DNA of 64,000 nucleotides from Symbiodinium sp. CCMP2592 (GCA_905221615.1 CAJNDT010000611.1:1-64000), one strand, 5' to 3'; shown: positions 50,895-62,329, numbered from the stretch's first letter. Notes: generated by a model from the letters alone, not told the origin. Numbers and translations: made by a program.

Positions 50895-51000
50895 CTTGAA
50901 GGTCAAAACCCTAAACCCTGAAAGCCCTAAACCCTAAACCCTGAAAGCCTAAAACCCGAAACCATGAAAGCCCAAAACCCTAAACCCTGAGTAAAGCCTC
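50895..51000. repeat. CTGAAAGCCCTAAACCCTAAA tandem array
   Basis: About four imperfect units of 20-29 bp. Confidence 0.75.
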
Positions 51001-51343
51001 TAGGTCGGCCGCGACCGCTTTATGACCGCAGCCATCAAGACGACGTCGGCACCACTGGTTTGATTGCAGCTCCTCGTAAGCTTTGGCTTTCCCTGGGTTT
51101 GGGTTGTAGAGTAGACCTTAACCCCAAGCAACCCTCCACTTTAAGGACTTGTACAAAGAAAACATATTAGGGAACCCTAAAAAGGTAGGTTCCGTAGGGT
51201 CCAGGGAGGGTTTCAGAGCCAGGGTCCTCACGAGGTTTTGGCTGTTGTTTTGGTGTTTAGGTTCGAGAGCAGAGGGTTTAATTTAGGGCTTGGGAACAGA
51301 ACGGTTTAGGGTTTATGGTTTATGGTTTAGGGTTAGAAGGCTT

Positions 51344-51453
51344 ACCCCAAGAGTCCATGTATCCAAATGGCATATACATTGACCCCAAAGTACCCATATC
51401 TGGACTACTGTAAGGCCAAAGCATATGCTACTTGGGCACATGGACCCTTGGGG
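51344..51453. mobile_element. Family B MITE
   Basis: CCCCAAGAGTCCATGTATCC and GGGCACATGGACCCTTGGGG arms. Confidence 0.7.
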
Positions 51454-51569
51454 CGGGGCGTTTATACATCCTAAGGGTGTCATCGGGCTCGGTTGGGTGT
51501 TTGGGGTTTTGTGGATTTGCGTTTCAGGTCTTCAGTCAGATTGTTCCGCAGTTGCCCTATGCGCTCCTT

Positions 51570-51900
51570 TAAAGGTTCCATAAGGGTTTAGGGTGCAGGG
51601 TATAAGGGTCCATGCACCCACATAGTTTAAAGGTTCTATAAGGGTTGGTTTTAAATGCAGTGGGCCTTTTCTGTGCAGCGACCCTGCCTGTACAGGCTTG
51701 CACTAAACATTATCACTGACCGCCCCAGTAACAGAGGGTTTAGGGCTTATAGGGTTAAGGGTCTTAGGATATAAGGGTCCATGTACATGCCATGTACCAC
51801 ATAGTTTAAAGGTTCTATAAGGGTTTATTTTAGGGCTCAGGGTTAAGGGACTTAGCCCTAAACCCTAAACCATAAACCATGTACCCACATAGCATGGATG
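51570..51900. repeat. Broken family B arms and telomere-like sequence
   Basis: ATAAGGGTCCATG-type half arms at about 51602 and 51772 are each followed by TTTAAAGGTTCTATAAGGGTT, with TTTAGGG between. No complete element. Confidence 0.55.
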
Positions 51901-52073
51901 TTGGCCCTAAATGACCGAAATGTCCTGCGATGAGTTGTCCAGGTCGGTACCCTCCAGGAGGACCACAGGGACCTCCTGGAAGATCCCATACAAGGCCTCC
52001 AGATCACAGAGTCTCGGGTCGAGGGATTAGGTGCCAGATCTCGAGCTCCCAGCTTAGGAGTTTAGGGCTTAGT

Positions 52074-52181
52074 GTAGGGGCCTTAATGCTCAGAATAGGG
52101 TTTAGAGGGTGCCTTATCATAGTCATACTATAATAAATCCCCAAACCCCTATTCTAATTATTCAGGCCCCTACATTTAGGG
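52074..52181. mobile_element. Family H MITE, well paired
   Basis: TGTAGGGGCCTTAATGCTCAG is mirrored by TAATTATTCAGGCCCCTACA. Confidence 0.75.
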
Positions 52182-52259
52182 TTGCATGGAGCTTTGGAGT
52201 TGTTGGTGTCGGGATTGGTCTTCAGACGAAGGGAACAATGCTTCTGCAGGAGGGGTGAA

Positions 52260-52360
52260 CTAGTTCATGGCTGGGATAGGATCAAAAAATGTACACGTTT
52301 TGCTCCTTATTGGGTTTAAGTACCCATAGAAATGCAAAATGTTACCCAACCATGACAAAG
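52260..52360. mobile_element. Family O element outside a recognised gene, exact TGAA duplication
   Basis: Related along its length to the intron at 41318-41422, sharing TTACC/TTCC-ATGRC termini and ACATTTTGCAT- and CTTATTGGGTTTAAGT-like segments. TGAA lies at 52256-52259 and 52361-52364. Termini CTAGTTCATGGCTGGG and CCCAACCATGACAAAG are inverted. Confidence 0.7.
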
Positions 52361-52819
52361 TGAAAGTATCGGGAGATGGGCCAAAGTGCTGGGATCTGCT
52401 GCTGCCACGCATGCCCTGAATGACTACCTCAAGCTACATACATACATCCATAATGAAGAGTGTATACACATGCAGAGAGGGCAAGATAAAGTCAGAGAGG
52501 GAGAGAGAAGGCAGCGAGCGACGCCTAGGAGGCGTTCTGGTGCGGTGGCGCCGCGGTGTGGACCTGCGGTCCTTTCTGCCTGCCCTTTCAGTGGGCGGAG
52601 GCAGCGGACCAAACCCAACTTGAAACCCAACGGAAAACCCCGAAACACCTTGACCCTAACACCCCTAAAGAAACAAGCCTGAACCCTCACCACGACCTCT
52701 TGAACTCTGAAATTAATCACTCCCACAATTGAAGGAAACAGGCAGAGGAATCATCAGAGAAATCCTGAGATGGAGTCCTATGACTGTGGGTCTTTCGGCA
52801 TCAGGTAGCTCCTACAGCC

Positions 52820-53013
52820 TTCCCTGAAGGGTCCATTCACCCAGATAGTATGTACTTTGGCCTTAAAGTAGTCCCTACATAGGTAATTTGGGGCCACAGT
52901 ATATGGGGGTTTCCGAAAAAGGGCCAATGTAGTACCCTAAATAGTAGGATCCATAGGATAAGGACCCCAAAATGATGTACCCCCCAAAGTTTCGGAAACT
53001 CCCGTGTACATGG
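52820..53013. mobile_element. Family B MITE interrupted by a family A MITE
   Basis: B arms GAAGGGTCCATTCACCC and GTACATGGACCCTTA enclose a family A element (about 52904-53003) with GGGGGTTTCCGAAAAAG and TTTCGGAAACTCCC arms. Confidence 0.8.
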
Positions 53014-53131
53014 ACCCTTACAACCTTCCGCCTCGTCTTCCGTCGCCCCCAAATGCTTCAGCCGCGTGAAATTCAGCTCCGATCGCTCTAGGAGCTGGTC
53101 ATCGCTGCTGTCGTGGGCCTGTTCTGGATCT

Positions 53132-53234
53132 AAGTTGCTGAGTTCACAAGCCCCCCCGAAGTGTACACTTTTAGTTTTACAATAGTGGGTAATATTTGTC
53201 CAAAAAGTTGTAAAGTGTATCCACTCAGCTACTA
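53132..53234. mobile_element. Family G MITE
   Basis: TAAGTTGCTGAGTTCACAAG and ATCCACTCAGCTACTA arms. Confidence 0.75.
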
Positions 53235-53377
53235 AGGGGCTCAGGCGTACCCTAACCCTAGGTACCGTTATGGGATCCTTGAGGGTTCCCTTAAGAATTC
53301 CTTTAAGGGATCTTTGGAGGGTTCCTTTAAGGATCTGTAATGAGCCCGTTATGGGTTCTGGATTTGGGCGTAAAGCC

Positions 53378-53597
53378 GGGGCCTTAAAAATTAGAATAGG
53401 GTTTTGGGGGGGGTGTATTACCCTATGGTCATATTAAGGAACCCCCAGAATAACCTTGGTAGTCCGGGGACTTCGTACGTAGCTACGCTATCGAGTTATA
53501 GGTACCATAACCCCAAATAGGATCCCAATTAGGGTACTTATAAGCCTTTATAAGCCTACTTACTACCTACTTACTAAGTCCTCCGGCCCTCCAAGTA
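53378..53597. mobile_element. Partial family H followed by a family F MITE
   Basis: The H left part (GGGGCCTTAAAAATTAGAAT) ends near 53462. F follows with a decayed left arm and an intact right arm TACTAAGTCCTCCGGCCCTCC. Confidence 0.6.
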
Positions 53598-53677
53598 CCC
53601 CAACCTGGCCTCCGTTATGGCCGTTATGGGGCATACTTTCTCACATCATGATTACCGAATAGAGAAGCCTGACTTAA

Positions 53678-53792
53678 CCCTATAGGGGTCCATGTACCTG
53701 TACGGTATGTAGATACGTTTTCGCGGAAGTACCGAAAAAGGAACGCTTTTTACGGCCAAAGTAAATACTGTATGGGTACATGGACCCCTAAG
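53678..53792. mobile_element. Family B MITE
   Basis: CCCTATAGGGGTCCATGTACC and GGGTACATGGACCCCTA arms. Confidence 0.75.
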
Positions 53793-54080
53793 CTGAGGGT
53801 TCTTCTAGAGTTCTATAATGGGTCCTTAAGGATTCTTTAAGGGTTCTACAAGGGTTCGCTAAACATTATTTATACAAAAGTGCCAAAAACATTCCTCAGG
53901 GCCTCTTCGAACGTTGTTGGACGGTTTCCACAACTACGAGGTTCGGCTTAGGAAAGAAAGGAGGATTTGGAGGGTTTAAGGAGTTACCCTAAATCCTGCA
54001 CTCTCAAACCTAATGATAAACCATTAGCTGTAAAACCTGTTCAATGGGATTCAGTGTGCTCGAAGGTGTCCAAGCGGCTT

Positions 54081-54170
54081 CCCATAGGCTCCACAGTAGT
54101 TCCTTTTTGTGGTTCATGTTTAGAATCCTATAAGGTAATCCCAAAAGGGAACTACTATGGAGCCTATGGG
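54081..54170. mobile_element. Family K MITE
   Basis: CCCATAGGCTCCACAGTAG is mirrored by CTACTATGGAGCCTATGGG. Confidence 0.8.
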
Positions 54171-54204
54171 TAAGGCTTGGGATCTATGGCTTAAGTTTGG
54201 GGGT

Positions 54205-54340
54205 TACTTGGAGGGTCGGGGGACTTAGTAACTGGTCATGTTAAGGACTTATATGTACCATAACCCCAATTAGGGTCCCTTTTAGGGTACTTATAAGTCT
54301 ACTTACTACCTACTTACTAAGTCCCCCGACACTCCAAGTA
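54205..54340. mobile_element. Family F MITE, intact
   Basis: ACTTGGAGGGTCGGGGGACTT is mirrored by AAGTCCCCCGACACTCCAAGT. Confidence 0.85.
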
Positions 54341-54460
54341 GGGCTTTGCGCAATGTGCCCGATCCCATGAGGCATCGTTGTGCTTTCACTGCAGCTGGTC
54401 GCCACCAGAATCTGGGCAACCGGCAGGATCGGGTTGACATCCGTCTGGAGGGTTTAGGGC

Positions 54461-54576
54461 ATACTTAAAGGCTCATGGGACATAGTAACTAGGGTTATAA
54501 CTAGGGTAACTATACTTATAACCCCAATTAAGGGGCTTATAACCTGACTTATTAAGTCCCATGATCCTCCAAGTAG
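54461..54576. mobile_element. Family F-related MITE
   Basis: ACTTAAAGGCTCATGGGACAT is mirrored by AAGTCCCATGATCCTCCAAGT. Confidence 0.7.
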
Positions 54577-54594
54577 GGTTCAGTGTTTAAGGGT

Positions 54595-54798
54595 CTAGGG
54601 GTTAGTTGGGACAAGCTCTCCGGCCATTTGATAGAACCGGCGAGCCAATGCAGAAAGGAATTGGTCTGCATCGACCATGATGTGGAACACATGTGGTTGG
54701 ACGCATGCTGCAGCTGTGGTCGCAGCTCGTGGCACCGCTTGCTGCCCCGGTGAGGGATCGAGGATTGTATGGTGCAGAAGACACCACCTCACTCTCAT
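54595..54798 (-). CDS. Possible exon, unknown product
   Basis: A 67-codon frame has a protein-like C-terminal part (HVFHIMVDADQFLSALARRF). A second minus-strand frame and the plus strand are also open here. No domain recognised. Confidence 0.2.
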   Translation of the reverse strand: MRVRWCLLHHTILDPSPGQQAVPRAATTAAACVQPHVFHIMVDADQFLSALARRFYQMAGELVPTNP

Positions 54799-55087
54799 TC
54801 CGAATATGCCTTGCCCACATGATGAGACGCGATGTCTCCCAGTGGGCCACAGCCGTGTCAGTCACGGCCAGTGTCGGGTGAGGAACCTGCGGTGACACGC
54901 TGCCGCTTGAATTAGTGAGGCTCATTACCCTACGGCTCCATGTTACTTAGGCCTTAAAGTACTCACTTGGGGATTTCAGGATGTGATTACCTTGTCTAGA
55001 GATGCTGCTGTCCCGTTCTCAGAAGCCAAAATTATTCAGCAAACGGGCGCGTACAGCTTACAGCCTAGACCGCACCTGCCCTAAATT

Positions 55088-55201
55088 ACCAGGCTCCTGA
55101 GTAGCCCCATTTCCGTAAGGGTACTCTTTTCCCTGCCATAGGTTTGAAAAAGGGAACCCTAGAATAAAAAGGGCAAAAGGGTACTACCCAGGAACCTAGT
55201 A
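55088..55201. mobile_element. Family U MITE
   Basis: CCAGGCTCCTGAGTAGCCCC is mirrored by GTACTACCCAGGAACCTAG, with an internal GGGTACTCTTTT and AAAAGGGTACTAC pair. Confidence 0.6.
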
Positions 55202-56039
55202 GTTAAACCGAGACCACCTCCGAACCGTACTAAATGCTGCTGCACTCTAGTCTTTGACACCCGTAGTCCCAAACCTTGAAACCCTGAATCCACAGTCCTA
55301 GAACCAATAATGAAAGCCTAAACCCTCAACGAACCTTGTAGAAGCCTGTGTAGCAACACTTGGAATCAGCATTATTGCTATTAGAGATCGTGATTATAAC
55401 CCTGCAAGCAACCCTCTAAAGCACCATATTCAACCCAGCGGTGCTCTCAATCCTGAACCCGAAAACCCTCAACCCTAAACCTTCCGCCCTGAAACATTGA
55501 ACCTATAGCATCTCCCACCCACTCCGGTCGTACTACAGCCCTAGACCCTCGAATGCAGTGTCCTTTATTGGGTATAACCTGTTTTGGGATTAATGAACCC
55601 TGAACCCTGGACCCCAACACAACCAACAACTTCAGAACTGATCCCTAAAGGTACTAATATAGCGCGCTTATTAATTACCTACACGGTGGCTCCTTATTCT
55701 GATCATTATAGTACAAGAAGCCCCCCAAACCCTATGCTCCCCCTGTACTTCCTTGTCAAAGCCCCCTGGATCCCTGTGGGGCACCTTGAGAGCTTCAGCA
55801 GCGGCTCTTCCTGCGCCTTTCCTTGGCACCGTCCGAACATCTTGCTTCCCAAAAACCCCAAGGCTTAAAAGGTTCAAAGTTTCAGAAGAAGACTACCTCA
55901 TACGAGCTCAAATGTTGAAACGTTAGGTTTTGGATCAATGGATTATTGAGACTATTCTTGGGGATTATACATGGACTACTGTAGGGATCCATTCCCCCAC
56001 TCCCTACTAAGAACCAGGGAGATAAGCAGCTCAAAGCTG

Positions 56040-56350
56040 CTTTCTAGGGGGTTTGGGGTTTATACAGGTATAGGTTTAGGTTCAGGGTGCGATACCGGTC
56101 ATTATAAGGTTTTCATGAAACAAAAATAAGGTTTATGTCAGAAAGAGCTTCTTCTGTAAGGATTGAAGGTTTGGCTGTCTGGGGGGTTTGGGGTTTACGC
56201 ACGCAGTTTTTAGGTTTAGGGCGCGATACCTTGTGTTAGGCTGTCTAGGGGGTTTGGGGTTTATGCAGGTAGGTTTTAGGTTTAGGGCGCGATACCTTGT
56301 GTTAAAATAGGCTTCTCTGAGGTATCAAGGGGTTTTAGATTTACATGGGT
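56040..56350. repeat. Tandem repeat with GGGGGTTTGGGGTTTA
   Basis: Three to four units of about 75-115 bp share TCTAGGGGGTTTGGGGTTTA, GTTTAGG and GCGCGATACC. Confidence 0.8.
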
Positions 56351-56805
56351 GTAGGTTTTAACAGTCGAAGCATGGAAATTCTTCAACTCTAAACATCAAC
56401 AACTACCCTAAACCCTAAACCCTAAACCTAGAGCAAAAAGGTCCTAAACTACTGAAACCAGAAGCTCCAAAGAACGCCGAAGGCCCGCCACCCGTAAGAG
56501 GTGCTTTTGCTGCTTCTGTTAACCACCCAGAGAACCGACACTCCCATCCCGGGTTTTGCTTTAGGGCTTGGGGTTTAGGATTATAGACTCCCTCACACCC
56601 TAAACCTGAAAACTCCTGAATGAAACCCCACAGTTTTTAGGGTTTAGATCTTACTGCAAAGTTTGGGCCTTGGGTTTCGGGCTTAGGGCCAACCCCGCAC
56701 GAAAGATACCAAGCATCCAAAAGGCCCACTCCTAAACTCCCTAATACTCGAAACCCTCAACCCTAAACCCGCAAACCCCTAAACCCGACACCCCTAAACC
56801 CAACT

Positions 56806-56901
56806 GTTGATGGACAAAATCCTGCATGACCCTAAGGACTCTAAACTATGAGGACCATGGTATATTCCTTATAATGGGTAATGCAGGATTTTGTCCATCA
56901 G
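56806..56901. mobile_element. Family C' MITE
   Basis: TTGATGGACAAAATCCTGC and GCAGGATTTTGTCCATCA arms, nearly perfect. Confidence 0.85.
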
Positions 56902-57009
56902 CCTTATGGATCCCGTAACGGAACGCTTAAAGGAATCCTAAACTCCTTCCGTGGCTCAAGGCTTCGTTTAATGTGCCTGAAGTGCAGCTCAAGCCCGTGG
57001 CCTGCCAAC

Positions 57010-57204
57010 GGCTGATGATATAAATCCTAGGGTTCCCTTAAAGGGATCTATAAGGGTACCTTTAAGGGGCTCCTTAAAGGGATCTATAGGATTTTAGGGT
57101 TTAGGGTTTACGGATATAAATCCTGCATTACCCATAATAAGGAATATACCATAATTCCCATATATTCCCTATTCTGGGTAATGCAGGATTTATATCATCA
57201 ACCG
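57010..57204. mobile_element. Family C MITE carrying a telomere-tailed insert
   Basis: C arms CGGCTGATGATATAAATCC and GGATTTATATCATCAACCG. The left arm is split by an 84-bp insert (57029-57112) ending in TTAGGGTTTAGGGTTTACG. The insert is flanked by exact 12-bp GATATAAATCCT copies (57017-57028, 57113-57124). Confidence 0.85.
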
Positions 57205-57979
57205 CAGGGCTTGGGATTTTTTGAGGTTGAGGGTTTCGGGCTTTAGGGTCAAGGGTTTAGGGTCGTATAGCCGCTATGGTAGGGCTTGGGATTTAAGGGT
57301 TCTCTACGGGCTGTATAGGGCTTGGGATTTTGAGGTTTAGGGCTGAGGGAGTTTAGGGTCAAGGGTTTAGGCTTTAAGGTTCACGGCATGTGGCCGCTTC
57401 GAGTTTAGGATTTGGGGACATGTTTGGGCTTTATGGGAGGTCATAAGGTATGTTGTTGGTTGGCGAGTTTGACGGCTTAGAGTCTCTCGTGTATTATACA
57501 GAATACAGGGTTATAGTGGTTTTGCACATGCTTTGCAGGGTTGTTTCTGCACCGAGTCCAATACACAATAGGAAGGAATTGACAGGTGTAGCTACTGGTA
57601 GCTGGGCCCCTCTAGTCTAGTACCTTCTAGTTGGACATGGTGTTCTATGGGCAGTTTCGCATTTATTCAGACTTCTCTAATACAGCTGTTGGGAGGCCCT
57701 GAATCCTAAGCCCTATAAGCCTAAAACGATGCCAAGCTGCTGCAAGAAATAGTCCTACCTCTCCGAGGATAACGATGGCTGATTAGGGGTTTAGGGATTA
57801 GGGGTTTAGGGTTTAAGGTTTAGGGCTACCTTGAACTACCGTGCACAAACTACTCCACCCGAGAACCTTGAACACTAAGAACACTAAATTCCAAGACATG
57901 TTCACCAGCGCAATCGCTGTATGTACGTGTGTGCACAGGTGGTATATGCATAAATGAATAATTAAGCAACTAAATACCA

Positions 57980-58016
<37 letters not shown>

Positions 58017-58223
58017 TATGTATATGTTTATGTATAATACATCAAAACACAAAAGGACACATGCTAATTAGATGTACCGACGCATTATCCAGGAATCCAG
58101 GTAGATATATGGGCATGAACGTCTATCTCTATGGGTATATGCACACACACATACATACATACCTACGTAATACGTAAGTCCATAGCATATGCCTGAACAT
58201 ATGCAGTGATGGAGAGAGAAGGA

Positions 58224-58261
<38 letters not shown>

Positions 58262-58355
58262 TATTTTCAACTTCTACTGGCCTGGCGTCTGTTAACCTAG
58301 CGGCTCCACATATATACATGTATATGTATGTGTATATATATATATATATATATAT
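57980..58355. repeat. Microsatellites (TA)n, CATA, (GA)n, (TA)n
   Basis: TA at 57982-58012, CACACATACATAC at about 58142, GA at 58205-58256 and TA at 58333-58352. Confidence 0.9.
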
Positions 58356-58356
58356 A

Positions 58357-58462
58357 CATACTACCTCATTATGGAATTATATATGTCCCACAAGAGCATT
58401 CTTATTATGGCTTTCGGAACCCAATCCCATAATGGTAGTAAATATGGAGCGTCTGGGTAATG
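58357..58462. mobile_element. Family L MITE
   Basis: TACCTCATTATGGAATTATAT on the left and CCATAATGGTAGTAAATATGG on the right. Confidence 0.6.
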
Positions 58463-58861
58463 CATTGCGCTACTAAGGCGGAGCTGGGTGGGAGTCCCGG
58501 TACGGTGTTCGTGCCATAGTACTGCTGAAGGCGAACATCCATGTTTGCTTAGGGTTTATGGTTTAGGGAAGTTTAGGGTCTAGGCTTAGGGTTTAAGGCT
58601 TAAGGTTTATAGCCTATTAGGGTAGCACCCTGAAGCACCGAGCTACACGCCCAAGTATCCAAATGAATCGAACCTAGGATGCAGAGATAGTGCTAAACAG
58701 AGACAGAGCAGTTCACATAGCATGCAGCGAGCCGGTTTTGTTAAATTGGGCACCGGGAAGTATGAGTCTAAACCTCTCCACCAGCATGGTTTAGGTCACG
58801 AAATAAACGCACCAGTCTTTCCCAATTCCGTGCCCCCCCCCCCCCCCGCAAACACCCTACC

Positions 58862-58961
58862 TAGTTGCTGAGTTCAGAAGCCCAAAGAAGTGTACACTTT
58901 CAGTTTTACAGTGGGTAATATTACCCCCAAAAAGTGTAAAGTGTGTATCCACTCAGCTACT
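58862..58961. mobile_element. Family G MITE next to a C homopolymer
   Basis: TAGTTGCTGAGTTCAGAAG and ATCCACTCAGCTACT arms. A run of about 15 C lies at 58833-58848. Confidence 0.75.
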
Positions 58962-59117
58962 GAGCCTGAAGCTTGCGCGGTAAGGCCAGATCTCCGCGTC
59001 CTCTACTCCCAACGGATCCGCTCGGTGCTCTTGCAGTCCTACTCTCGATCATATCGGCAACATCACACAGGTCACGCTGGAACTGAATCGATTAGGGCTT
59101 AGTTTAGGGTGTATGGT

Positions 59118-59252
59118 TTAGGGTGTAGGGCTATAGGAACACGACAAAGCTAACATTTCGGCCTGGAAACGCCGCCCTCCGCCAGGCAACTCGGCGTCTG
59201 CATTCGCCAGAACAAACAAGAAGAGCCATGGCAATCGCAGCGACAAGGGCAT
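59118..59252 (-). CDS. Possible first exon with signal peptide
   Basis: From the Met at 59250-59252 the frame reads MPLSLRLPWLFLFVLANADA, then ELPGGG, a good secretory signal shape with Ala at the expected cleavage site. The stop is at 59118, so a real exon would end by splicing before it. No link to another exon is shown. Confidence 0.3.
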   Translation of the reverse strand: MPLSLRLPWLFLFVLANADAELPGGGRRFQAEMLALSCSYSPTP

Positions 59253-59528
59253 GCTCGGCTGAAGCTTTAAAGGTTGTCGTGCTGGTGGCGTGTAGGGCTT
59301 CGAGGGCTTGGTGGCTTCAGGGCTGCATATCCGTATGAGCTGAACCCGACATGTCAGAAACAGCCAACTCGACACTTGCAAGAAACTATAAACACCAATC
59401 GTAACATAAATGAGATACGCCGGAGGGCTTGATAACAGCCGAAGTGGCAATGGCTGCAAAACAAAACACCAGTTCTTCCATTTGTTGACTCTAGTTTGCG
59501 ATTGGCAAACTGTTTCTCCAGAATCAAC

Positions 59529-59693
59529 TAGGGGACCCTAATATGGTACACTTAAACAGTAGGATCCTTGTCATTAAAAGGAGCCCAAATTAAGGTTTTT
59601 CGGAAGCTCCAAACCCTAACCTCTAAACCCCTTATAGAACCCTTTTTGGGACAATTAAAGGATCCCTTTAACGGCACCCCTAATTTTCGGAAA
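59529..59693. mobile_element. Decayed family A elements
   Basis: The family A centre and TTTTTCGGAAGCTCC, then a second right arm ATTTTCGGAAACCACC about 85 bp later, with CCCTAAC-like sequence between. Confidence 0.45.
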
Positions 59694-60409
59694 CCACCAA
59701 ATCAAGCTGCCTAGATGACCAGAAGCGGGTTCTCAGGGCTTCCCACAGGTACTGTTTCTGTACTCGATAGTCACAACGCCATTACGTAGCTTTGCATGGC
59801 CTTTGCTTCCTTAGATAATCCTTGCACCATCCTGGATTTTTTTCGAAGTTAGTTATCATGTAAGAGTGCGATAGTAAGCTGTAAACAATGGCCCATGGAT
59901 TTAACAGCAGGAACTAGCACCCCCAGGCGCACAGGCCTTGTTCGGGCATCTTTTCCTCTCAAGCATATCGTTTGAGTATCCAGTGCTGTCCAGGACAGTC
60001 CTTTCAAACTCTCACGTTCACCGAATTTTCCTGGATAGGCAGGACTGCATCGGAGGAGGTTGTGCCGCCGTTAGGGGCTTAGGGTTTAGGTGCCACATGA
60101 CCCTGCCATCTCCAGAGTATTTCCTTCCTCAATTCGAGGAATCTTAGTTGTAGGTTCCGGAAAGGAATCTGGAAAGCATGTGCGCTTGGCCAGATGCGTG
60201 GCCGCCAAACTGTGCCTAAAAGTGCAACCGAGTTATCGCACAAAGACCGCATCCCCTCCCAAGATGCTCGGACATGTGCACCAAAGATGGAACTCCATGC
60301 TTTCATTTGTGCTACGAAGCTGAGGGGCTGTGAATATTTAGATTCGCATGAGTCTTCCGAATGAGAATGGACCGAGGCTTGGAGTATGAACATGTTGAAG
60401 ATGCCGATG

Positions 60410-60715
60410 ATTATGATGATCATGATGATGATGGTGATGCCGTTGGCGACTGTTCTTTCCTGCGTCCTGTTGGTGATGACATCATGTTGGCGTGAAGCGG
60501 TTTCTTATCTGCAGACACTGGCCGCAACGCTGGGAAAACACACTTAGCCCTGCTGGTGAGGTCGGTGTTGTTGCTGGTGCTGTTGCTCTTCTTGCTGTTG
60601 TTGCAGTTGCAGTGGCCGTTGCTGTTGCTGCTGCTGTTGACGTCTTTCTTGTTACTGCTGTTGTTGATGATGTGCTGTTGTCACTGCTGCTGCTGCTGCT
60701 GCTGCTGCTGAGTGT
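60410..60715. repeat. GAT/CTG/GTT trinucleotide-rich stretch
   Basis: GATGAT near 60410-60435 and CTG/GTT repeats at 60560-60712, ending in a pure CTG run. The apparent open frame is low-complexity. Confidence 0.8.
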
Positions 60716-60968
60716 GTTTGCAATTATATTGTGGTCCTAACTTTCAGGTGTGAAAACATATGTGCATGCATGCCGCATACACATATACATACATGCGCAC
60801 AGGTGCTTCCAACAGTTGTCCAAAGCAAGTCCTCTCTGATGCTCTTGGTAAGACAAGAAGATTGACCAGGGTACGACGATTGAAAAACTCCCTGCGTCGA
60901 CTGCTGCTGCTACAAACCACGTCTGTCTAAATCGAGCGCAGTTGCTTTCGCAGATATGGAGCACAAAG

Positions 60969-61070
60969 ACTCTCCAGAATCCGTTAATTAAGGAACAAAC
61001 CGTAAATCATATTCGGGATCCTACTATAACTTAAAGTATATTCCTTAACTAAGGGATTTTGGAAAGGTCT
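60969..61070. mobile_element. Family D-related MITE
   Basis: ACTCTCCAGAATCCGTTAAT and TAAGGGATTTTGGAAAGGT arms with a TTAATTAAGG/CCTTAACTAAGG core pair. Confidence 0.65.
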
Positions 61071-61499
61071 GAGCAGTTCCTGGATGCCCGCAGCTTCTTC
61101 TGCACAGCATCCGGATTCGAGTTGCATCCTCGCACTGCTCTGCGTGGCTACGGGCGCCAAGTCCGCGGGCCCAACTTGAGCTCTTGCATGTAAAACGAAG
61201 ATCCGCATACTTCCGAAAAGCTGTAAACACACGAAACCCGGCAATCCTAAAGCCAATGACATCCAAACAACATCTCGGAACCTGAAGGCGAAACCCCTAA
61301 ACCCTAGGCCATGTAGTCACAGAACTCCTGCGGCTTTCGAACTACAGCTTCGATGTCGATAAACTTTAAGATTTAGGGCTTAGGGTTTGCGCGGGTTCAA
61401 GTCCGAAGCGCTAGGTGGCCTGCTGCTGTCATGGCGGCGACAACTTCACCTGCACCCGGATGCATCTTCCTCCGATTGCCGCCTTTGGCTTTGAGCGAT

Positions 61500-61690
61500 C
61501 CTTGCTCATAAGGGTTCCTTTAAAGGGTTCTAAAGGGGTACTATAGGGGTTAAGGGTGCCTTTAAAGTGGATTATAACATTAATCGGCGCTAAACGGGCC
61601 ACGAAACGAAACCCCAAACCCTGAACTCTAAACCCTAAACCCTAAACCTTAAACCCTAAACCCTTAAACCCTATAAACCCTAAACCGAGG
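61500..61690. repeat. GGTTCCTTTAAAGG words and a CCCTAAA array
   Basis: Family T-like words at 61505-61560, then about eight CCCTAAAC units at 61620-61686. Confidence 0.75.
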
Positions 61691-61794
61691 AGCGGACGTG
61701 GATTGTGGGCCCGCTTCAAAAAAATGGAAAGGAGCGTTTTGCTCTCTTAGTCTCCGGGGAAACATCCCAGAGACGAAGCCCCGAGGGCGCCTGT

Positions 61795-62005
61795 GTGCTT
61801 AGGGCTTAGAGGGTTTAGGGTTTAGGGGTTTAGGGGGTTTAGGGGTTTAGGGGTTTAGGGGTTTCGGGTTTAGGGCCTAGGGCTTAGAGGGTTTAGGGTT
61901 TAGGGGTTTAGGGGTTTAGGGGTTTCGGGTTTAGGGCTTAGAGGGTTTAGGGTTGAGGGGAGTAGGGTTTAGGAGTTTACGGGTTTAGGGGTTTAGGGTT
62001 GAGGG
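61795..62005. repeat. TTTAGGG/GGGGTTTAGGGG array
   Basis: About 210 bp of near-continuous telomere-type repeats containing a duplicated block (61800-61875 and 61880-61945). Confidence 0.9.
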
Positions 62006-62008
62006 TTT

Positions 62009-62102
62009 ACCTAGAGTAACCTATTTAGGTACCATACAAAAAAAGATAAATGTACCAATTATATATCCCGTTTTTAGAGGTACATTGGATACTCTGGGTA
62101 AG
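62009..62102. mobile_element. Family N MITE
   Basis: TACCTAGAGTAACCTATTTAG is mirrored by ACATTGGATACTCTGGGTA. Confidence 0.6.
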
Positions 62103-62122
62103 CTTCGGGGTTTAGGGGGTTA

Positions 62123-62236
62123 TTTTCATAGGAGGCCAAAAGGGGTTTGGTAGGGATTAGGGCTCCCATAATAGAGGTTCATATTAAGGAATCCCTACCC
62201 CAAGAATCTTAACCCCCCCTTTTGGCCTCCCATGAT
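62123..62236. mobile_element. Family V MITE
   Basis: TCATAGGAGGCCAAAAGGGG is mirrored by CCCCCTTTTGGCCTCCCATGA. Confidence 0.8.
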
Positions 62237-62329
62237 TTATGTCTTCGGAGGGCTTGGCCTTTAGGCTGCCTCTGTGTCATTCGGGTCCGAGTTTACAATG
62301 TAAGCAGTCTGGGAGTGAACCCAGACCTT

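Noticed and set aside
60492..60740. 82-codon frame with an Ala/Val-rich tail
   Set aside because: It is a translation of CTG/GTT trinucleotide repeats.
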